DNA from: Ehrlichia ruminantium
GTDB lineage: Bacteria; Pseudomonadota; Alphaproteobacteria; Rickettsiales; Anaplasmataceae
Direction: 5' to 3'
Assembly (NCBI RefSeq): GCF_009728835.1
Contig: NZ_CP033455.1
Coordinates: 578,393 to 642,392 of the forward strand
Length of the DNA: 64,000 nt
A program made the position numbers and the translations under genes. Of the stretch, positions 58,322 through 64,000 are shown in pieces. The notes under the pieces were generated by a model. It made no database searches and was not told where the DNA came from. It saw nothing but the letters and a program-made list of their open reading frames with translations. Position 1 is the stretch's first letter. Each line of letters begins with the position of its first letter.

Positions 58322-59817
58322 GTAATAGGTTATGTATATAGTATTTAAATAGGTGGTTAACTATAATAATAGAAGTAGCGTATAAAAAAGCTCGTTCTTT
58401 AAGAAAGTAAAGAATCTAAAGTTTCAAATGGTTCTATAATAAATATAATAAGTTAGGTGCTGATGTTATTACTAATGCAGTCGTAAGTAATAATTTCATA
58501 ATATTGATTATGATAAGTATTTATTTCAAGTAAGTTGTTATTGATGCAGAATAGAAGTATAGATTTGAAGTTTAAGAACTCATTTCCCTTTTTTTTTTAG
58601 TGATAAATTTCATGATGAAGAAAAATTAACTATAAAAATAAGTGATTACCAAAACAATATTAAGTAATTGGTAGGACTATTTTATAAGGTAATTTATCCA
58701 TCAACGAATTTCTAATGGGTGAGACTTTTTTATCATTTTATCAGGTGTACTTTTGTGATTTAGAATATTGAAGACTTTTTTGTAAATTTTAAATTTTGAG
58801 ATTATGACATTTCTAAGTAAATATAGCTGTCAAAATTGTAGAAAATTTAGTATATTAAAAAAATTATTGGGATGGTTAACATTTTACATAAGGCTGCGCT
58901 AGAATGGGTACCTTAGATATTGGTTTTGCACTCAGTACTAGTAAGAAAAACATATCAGCGTATCTTAGATTAGTGACTGGTGTCAAGTATGGAAAAATAG
59001 ATGTTTTATATATTCTTGGAGCATATGTGATGAAGTTTGACATATGAAAGATAACGGTGGTATTGTACTATCAGTAAGTTAGGAAAACTTTTTAATGTAT
59101 TTATTGATGAGATTTTGTGCAAGGATTTTATAGAAAAAGTCAAAATTGTTGTTAATGTAGATCATTATTAGTTTGAGAAATAACATACATGATACTAGTT
59201 GTATAATACATTATAACGCTTTGATTGTATCAGGTTGCTAGTATTTTAAAGTATTGGTATGTAAAAAACACATAGTAGTGAGTAAATTGTTTCATATGAT
59301 AATGGGAAATATAGAACCTCAATTTGTTATTTGAAGTGTTGTTAACTTATTAATTATATTTACTTTTTGAATGAATTATTTGTGGTAACATATTTAATTT
59401 ATAAATTATATTTATGGACATTAAATTTTTATTCTTGATTTATTTGGGATATTAAAAGTAGTATAACTTATAAGTTTTTACTGCTTAATCGTAGTTATAT
59501 ATGGGTTGAATTCATTTATTAAGGTTATAAACTTACTATTTTGTGTAATACGCTGTATTTCTCTATTATGATACATTTATTATACCTAATAATTTTGTAT
59601 GTGTGTTAACATGCTATATAGTTATATATTATTAGTTGAGTATAAAGTACTGTATTAGTCATATTATACTTTGTATAATTAATATATTTTTTTAATTTTC
59701 CTTATTTTATTATCTCAATAGTGTTGTTGTATTGTATTCAGTGATTTTATTTTTATATTGACTTCCTGATATAGGATAATAATATTTTGGTATAAAATTA
59801 ATATTTTTATCATTTTT
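58322..59817. other. Decaying spacer between the two barrel-protein genes
   Basis: 1.5 kb. Besides the separate frame at 58904-59047, short runs read like former coding sequence (KARSLRK near 58388; EEKLTIKISDYQNN near 58616; SKLGKLFNVFIDEILCKDFIEK near 59070-59140), broken by stops and shifts. From 59200 to 59817 it is plain AT-rich DNA. I cannot name the original genes. Confidence 0.45.
58904..59047 (+). pseudogene. Possible coding remnant of unknown family
   Basis: An open stretch of 47 codons, MGTLDIGFALSTSKKNIS then AYLRLVTGVKYGKIDVLYIL and GAYVMKFDI, ends at TGA. It is less AT-rich than its flanks and has an alternating strand-like pattern, as in the neighbouring barrel proteins. Another open run follows in a different frame (to ~59170). 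A decayed outer-membrane protein gene is possible but not shown. Confidence 0.35.
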
Positions 59818-60510
59818 ATGAAAAATTTAATATATTTTTTTCTTAGTGCTATATATATAGTAATTAATTTTGATGCATCATCTAATCCTGTTTATATAAA
59901 AGGAAATTGTAACTTAGGCCTCAATTATTCTGATAGTTTTAAGTCAGAATATGTAAATTATGAACAATTTAACCCCGATTTTAGTATTGCAATTGGGTAT
60001 AGACTAAAAAATGGATTATTTTATGATCTTGAAATGAGATATGCTAATATAAAACCTGCTTTAAGAAAATTATCAACTTTTGAACAAATAGATTTAGTTG
60101 ATATTCTACAAAGAGTTATTGGTCGCAGTGTGTCATTGTCTAAAGCAGAAAATATACTTGCAATTAACAATATAACAACTCTTGCTAATGTTGGATATAG
60201 TTATATTATAAATAATGAATTTCGTGGGTACTTTAGTTATGGTATTGGTATTGGAGGTTTAGTAAATTATCAAGGGTTTAAAAGTAGCTTATCAACTTAT
60301 TATGGTATAAGTATGCAAAGTGAAATTGGTCTATGTTATATGTATAATAATAATATGGATGTGTGTATTGGATACAATTACTTGAAGAATTATTGGAAAT
60401 ATGAAACAAATAGAATTCCTGATGAAGATGGTAATACTATAATGTACCACTTTCAGGATTTTCAATTAAATTCTCATGCGATATTTCTTAGTTTAAAAAT
60501 GCTATTGTAG
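59818..60510 (+). CDS. Small outer-membrane beta-barrel protein candidate
   Basis: 230 residues. N-terminal hydrophobic signal segment (MKNLIYFFLSAIYIVINFDA, likely cut around SS/NP), then amphipathic strands: CNLGLNYSDS, DFSIAIGYRLKNGLFYDLEM, FRGYFSYGIGIGG, ISMQSEIGLCYMYNN, MDVCIGYNYLKNYW, and last strand AIFLSLKMLL. It resembles the 57368 product in size and layout (signal, about eight Tyr/Gly strands), but similarity in sequence is weak by eye. Two cysteines in the late strands (CYMYNN, VCIGY) could pair. Belongs broadly to opacity/Surface_Ag-type proteins; exact family undecided. The ATG at 59818 follows a T-rich stretch without ribosome site. Confidence 0.75.
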   Translation: MKNLIYFFLSAIYIVINFDASSNPVYIKGNCNLGLNYSDSFKSEYVNYEQFNPDFSIAIGYRLKNGLFYDLEMRYANIKPALRKLSTFEQIDLVDILQRVIGRSVSLSKAENILAINNITTLANVGYSYIINNEFRGYFSYGIGIGGLVNYQGFKSSLSTYYGISMQSEIGLCYMYNNNMDVCIGYNYLKNYWKYETNRIPDEDGNTIMYHFQDFQLNSHAIFLSLKMLL

Positions 60511-61356
60511 CCTTCTAATGCTAATAGTATGAATGATTTATTAAAAATTATTAAAAAAGTTTTTTAATAGCTATTATATTTAATTGTAAAATATTTTATG
60601 CTCAGTATAAAACCAAGTGTTCATGTATTTTATTAATTATTTGTTTTAGTAATTTGAGTTTGTAAATAATAGTCTTGTGAGGAAATTAGCAATGCTGAAA
60701 ATTATGTAATTCAGAGGATATTATAGTAGAAATTTGTATTAAATCTTATACAGTTATATTTGCATAATAGATCATAAGTTATTCTTTCTGTATGTTATTG
60801 AGAAAAGAGATGTTAAGATATATTTTTACTTGTTAATACTACTTTTTTGCTAAATTATAGATATAATTAATGTAATTTACGCATATATAGTGTTTAGACC
60901 ATGTACTATATGTGTGGAATTAATAGATAAAATATCTTTATGATAATCGAAAATTTGTTAGATAGTATCATTAGGAAGGTTTATTAACTGGATTACAAGC
61001 ACTAATGGTAGTATGAAAAAATTTCCTTTGAAGTAAGGAGTACAGTGTATAAGGATCCCAACCAGCAATTTTAATAGCTGTGTTGGATGTTAAGGTTAAA
61101 TTAGTCAATAGTAATATTGTTGAGGATAAGTATGGCAATAAGATTGTGATGAGTAGATCGTGAATAATAAATTGTATAGTTTATTAACTTAATTATCAGC
61201 AAATTAATTGTATGTGTGCAAAACATGCTAATTATAGGGAATTCATGAGTTAATTCTTATATTTTATGTGTATTATTTTTTTTAAATAACTTTCTTGTAT
61301 TGTATGATAATAGTTCGTATAAATTAAAAAAATAAGATTCTTGATTGTGGTAAAAT
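60511..61356. other. Spacer before argJ with a broken coding remnant
   Basis: 846 bp. At about 61030-61164 a frame reads [14 protein letters not shown] and, after a one-base shift, [15 protein letters not shown] and [16 protein letters not shown] before a stop. The end faintly resembles a NusA S1-domain exit (..VSR/MSRS), but this is too weak to assign. The rest is AT-rich. Confidence 0.4.
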
Positions 61357-62616
61357 ATGTCTAAACATTCTTCATATACTTCAAGTAATTTTTCTTTATC
61401 TCCTCTTGCTCCTAGTAAATTTCCTACAATGCCTAAAGTTAGTGGTGTTAACTTATATTCATTTGCTTGTGGTATTAGATCTTCTGGTAAACTTGATCTT
61501 TTAGTTGCTGAAATGCAGGATAATAGTAGTGTAGCAGGGGTCTTTACAAATTCTTATACAGCTAGTAGTAATGTTGAGCATTGTAGAAATGTTATTTCTC
61601 ATGGTAAAGCAAAAGTTTTAATTGTTAATTCTGGTAATGCTAATGTTGCTGTAGGTATGAATGGGTATAAAGTAGTAGAAGAAATAACAAGATTGTGTGC
61701 AGAAAAATTTTCATGTTCTATTAATGAAGTGTATTTTTGTTCTACAGGAATTATAGGAATTCCTTTACCTATTGATAAGATTAAATCTGCATTGATTAAT
61801 AGTACATGGTCCATTAGTGAAAACCCTTGGAATGATGCTGCATTAAGTATTATGACTACTGATACATTTCCAAAAATGGTGACAAGAGAAGTATTTATTG
61901 GTGAAGAAAAAGTAATTATTAATGGAATATGTAAAGGATCTGGTATGATTGCTCCAAATATGGCAACTATGCTGGCTTATGTTTTTACTAATGCTAATAT
62001 TACGTCAAATGTTTTACAACAGCTTTTAAAAGAATACGTTGATGTGTCCTTTAATAGTATTACTGTAGATGGTGATACTTCGACTAGTGATTCTGTTTTG
62101 GTTTTTGCAACTAATTTAGCCAATCATAAACAAATATGCTCTGTTGATGACCAGTTAATTGATGATTTTAAAATAGCATTGAAAGATATTTTAATCGAGA
62201 TGGCTCATTTGATTGTGAAAGATGGAGAAGGAGCAACAAAGTTTGTTACAGTTAATGTCAATAAAGTTGTTTCATTGGAAGCTGCAAAAAACTTAGCATT
62301 TTCAATAGCAAATTCTCCACTTGTAAAAACAGCTATAGCTGGTGAAGATGCTAATTGGGGTAGAATAATCATGGCTATAGGAAAAGCAGGTGAGCCTTTA
62401 GACAAAAATAAAATATCTATAAAAATAGGGGATAATGTTATAGTAATGAATGGTGAAATTAGTGATATGTATAATAAAGATTATGTTGATAAATATATGA
62501 AAAATAGTAATATTACTATTGATGTTGATATTAATACTGGTAATTTTAATACAACTGTGTGGACATGTGATTTAACTCATCGGTTTGTTGATATTAATGC
62601 TCATTATTTAACTTAA
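61357..62616 (+). CDS. argJ: Bifunctional glutamate N-acetyltransferase / ornithine acetyltransferase
   Basis: Recycles the acetyl group in arginine synthesis from N-acetylornithine to glutamate. 419 residues; self-cleaving at the Ala-Thr bond in APNMATMLAY, giving nucleophile Thr204. Other signatures: VLIVNSGNANVAVG (~87), FCSTGIIGIPLPIDKI, KGSGMIAPN, and EDANWGRIIMAIGKAG. The end ...WTCDLTHRFVDINAHYLT matches the family's conserved 'CDLTxxYVxINA..T' end. Four bases separate it from the next frame. Confidence 0.96.
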   Translation: MSKHSSYTSSNFSLSPLAPSKFPTMPKVSGVNLYSFACGIRSSGKLDLLVAEMQDNSSVAGVFTNSYTASSNVEHCRNVISHGKAKVLIVNSGNANVAVGMNGYKVVEEITRLCAEKFSCSINEVYFCSTGIIGIPLPIDKIKSALINSTWSISENPWNDAALSIMTTDTFPKMVTREVFIGEEKVIINGICKGSGMIAPNMATMLAYVFTNANITSNVLQQLLKEYVDVSFNSITVDGDTSTSDSVLVFATNLANHKQICSVDDQLIDDFKIALKDILIEMAHLIVKDGEGATKFVTVNVNKVVSLEAAKNLAFSIANSPLVKTAIAGEDANWGRIIMAIGKAGEPLDKNKISIKIGDNVIVMNGEISDMYNKDYVDKYMKNSNITIDVDINTGNFNTTVWTCDLTHRFVDINAHYLT

Positions 62617-62629
62617 TAGATTGTTTGTT

Positions 62630-63466
62630 ATGTTAAGGATAGCAACATGGAATGTGAATTCGATAAGGAAGAGAATAAATCACCTGTGTACGTGGTTAAC
62701 TAAATACAATATTGATATAGCTCTTTTACAAGAAATAAAATGTACAAATGATCAGTTTCCTGCTTTAGAAATAGAGTCATTAGGGTATAATTGTTATGTA
62801 CATGGACAGAAATCTAGAAATGGAGTTGCTATAATAACAAAGTATCCTGTCATAGAAGAGGTTGTGACAAATATTTTTTCATTAGATGGAAAATCTAGCA
62901 TATGTTATGAATTGGGATCAGAAGAATTTACTTATAATTGTGAAGAATCTCGTTATTTAGAATGCGTTATTTTATATAATAATGTTAAGGTGCGTATTGG
63001 TAGTGTATATGTTCCTAACGGTCAAAGTATTGAGTCTAATGCTTTTCAATATAAGCTTGGCTTTTTTGATCAGTTAAGACAATATATGTCTTTTTTACTT
63101 AAGAAAGAGGAGATTTGTATATTAGGTGGTGATTATAATGTAGCACCATATCCTATAGATGTGTATTCATATGAGGTTATGGATGGTAAATTATGTTGTC
63201 ATAAATTTGAACGACAAAAGTTTCGTTCTGTTACAAATTTAGGTTTTTTTGATGCTTTTCGTGTATTGCATGGAAATAAAAAACAGTTTACTTGGTGGAA
63301 TTATAAATTTGGTGCTTGGCAAGAAAACAAAGGTTTGAGAATAGATATGCTATTATTGTCTCCACAAGCTGTGGATAGACTGTCATCTTGTGTGATACAC
63401 GATGAGTTAAGAGGATTAGATGTGCCTTCTGATCATGTTCCTGTTGTATGTGATTTTACTTTTTAA
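62630..63466 (+). CDS. xthA: Exodeoxyribonuclease III
   Basis: AP endonuclease/3'-5' exonuclease of base-excision repair, EEP fold. From ATG 62630 it has 278 residues. Motifs: ATWNVNSIRKR (start), LLQEIKC (Glu, metal site), GGDYNVAPYPIDVY (Asp/Asn), FTWWNYK, IDMLLLSP, and SDHVPVVCDF (Asp-His catalytic pair) at the C terminus. A TTG at 62621 would add three residues, but ATG is preferred, as MLRIATWNVNS matches family starts. Thirteen bases after argJ, so probably co-transcribed. Confidence 0.95.
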   Translation: MLRIATWNVNSIRKRINHLCTWLTKYNIDIALLQEIKCTNDQFPALEIESLGYNCYVHGQKSRNGVAIITKYPVIEEVVTNIFSLDGKSSICYELGSEEFTYNCEESRYLECVILYNNVKVRIGSVYVPNGQSIESNAFQYKLGFFDQLRQYMSFLLKKEEICILGGDYNVAPYPIDVYSYEVMDGKLCCHKFERQKFRSVTNLGFFDAFRVLHGNKKQFTWWNYKFGAWQENKGLRIDMLLLSPQAVDRLSSCVIHDELRGLDVPSDHVPVVCDFTF

Positions 63467-64000
63467 TATGTATTATCAGAGTGTTGATTTTTGATATATA
63501 GTAAATTTTAATTTGAACTTACAGTTTATGCTGTTAGATGGGTAACTAATGATATTTTATAATATTTGGAAGATATAATTAGTTGATACTTATAAAAATT
63601 CTATTTTTGTATATAACGTTTCTGTTTATGCATGTAACAAGTTCACTTCAGTTAAGGTATGTAGTTTATTTTTTGTTGGTTTTTCTTTAAGAAGGTTTTA
63701 ATATGTAATTATTTATTTTGTAGTTTTTTATTAATTTTTATAGATTAAGTTCAGGTATTATTGTGGTATAAAAACGTTGTATAGAACTAGATTTATAGTA
63801 TGTAATGTTTTTTACTTTTTATTTTGTATTCATATTTTAGATATACGTAAGCTTGTTTTTAATGTGCTTTTCTGATATCAAATAATGTTTTTAGTTAATT
63901 TAAAGGAGCACTAAATTTATACAGGTGTTATATTGATAAATCTTATAGGAGTTTATTAATTATTGATTTTAATATCTTGTTTCTCTTGTTTTTTTTTTTT
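63467..64000. other. AT-rich sequence to the window end
   Basis: 534 bases with no frame, RNA gene or repeat that I recognise; the window ends in a T run. Confidence 0.5.

Overview
The window looks like chromosomal DNA of an Ehrlichia (Anaplasmataceae, Rickettsiales), probably of the canis/chaffeensis/muris group. The evidence is very AT-rich DNA, low gene density with many 0.3-1.9 kb non-coding spacers, scattered single tRNA genes, a large ankyrin protein of the Ank200/gp200 type, a tandem-repeat protein, small outer-membrane barrel proteins, and arginine-synthesis genes (argG, argJ) that Ehrlichia retains. I cannot fix the species from sequence reading alone.

Layout. 1-10.6 kb: a partial secreted protein, tRNA-Phe, coaD, an ahpC-trxB peroxide-defence pair divergent from an aspartate aminotransferase gene, a PpiD/SurA-type foldase, tsaB and tRNA-Arg. 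11.9-18.2 kb: a compact translation/RNA operon truB-rpsO-pnp-methyltransferase-lepA. 18.6-32.2 kb: an accessory island of seven genes, all on the + strand, each starting with two closely spaced transmembrane helices. Three are short proteins with polar tails, one of them carrying nine 8-residue tandem repeats. Four are diverged tandem paralogues of 508-532 residues with a shared ~450-residue C-terminal region I do not recognise. This is the best candidate for an undescribed system. A dead miaA fragment lies inside the island.

32.9-49.3 kb is housekeeping: a DciA-like protein, prfB with an intact programmed +1 frameshift site, gatA-yebC, folC, hemC (behind a decayed duplication of its own upstream region), typA, a small hypothetical, an A-type Fe-S protein-lepB-nuoI operon and dgt. 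The Fe-S protein carries an unusual ~36-residue acidic insert. 49.5-54.1 kb: the Ank200-like protein, with N-terminal acidic repeats, proline/arginine repeats and several tyrosine motifs of the kind seen in phosphorylated effectors. It is followed by initiator tRNA-Met and a six-helix membrane protein. 56-63.5 kb: argG, two small outer-membrane barrel candidates separated by decaying DNA that includes a frameshifted infB 3' fragment, then argJ and an exonuclease III gene.

How it fits together: core metabolism and translation genes are spread between host-interface loci (the two-helix island, Ank200, the barrel proteins). Fragments of infB and miaA and the hemC upstream duplication show that at least part of the long spacers is decayed duplicated sequence. 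All calls rest on reading the sequence and on remembered family features; no database search was run.
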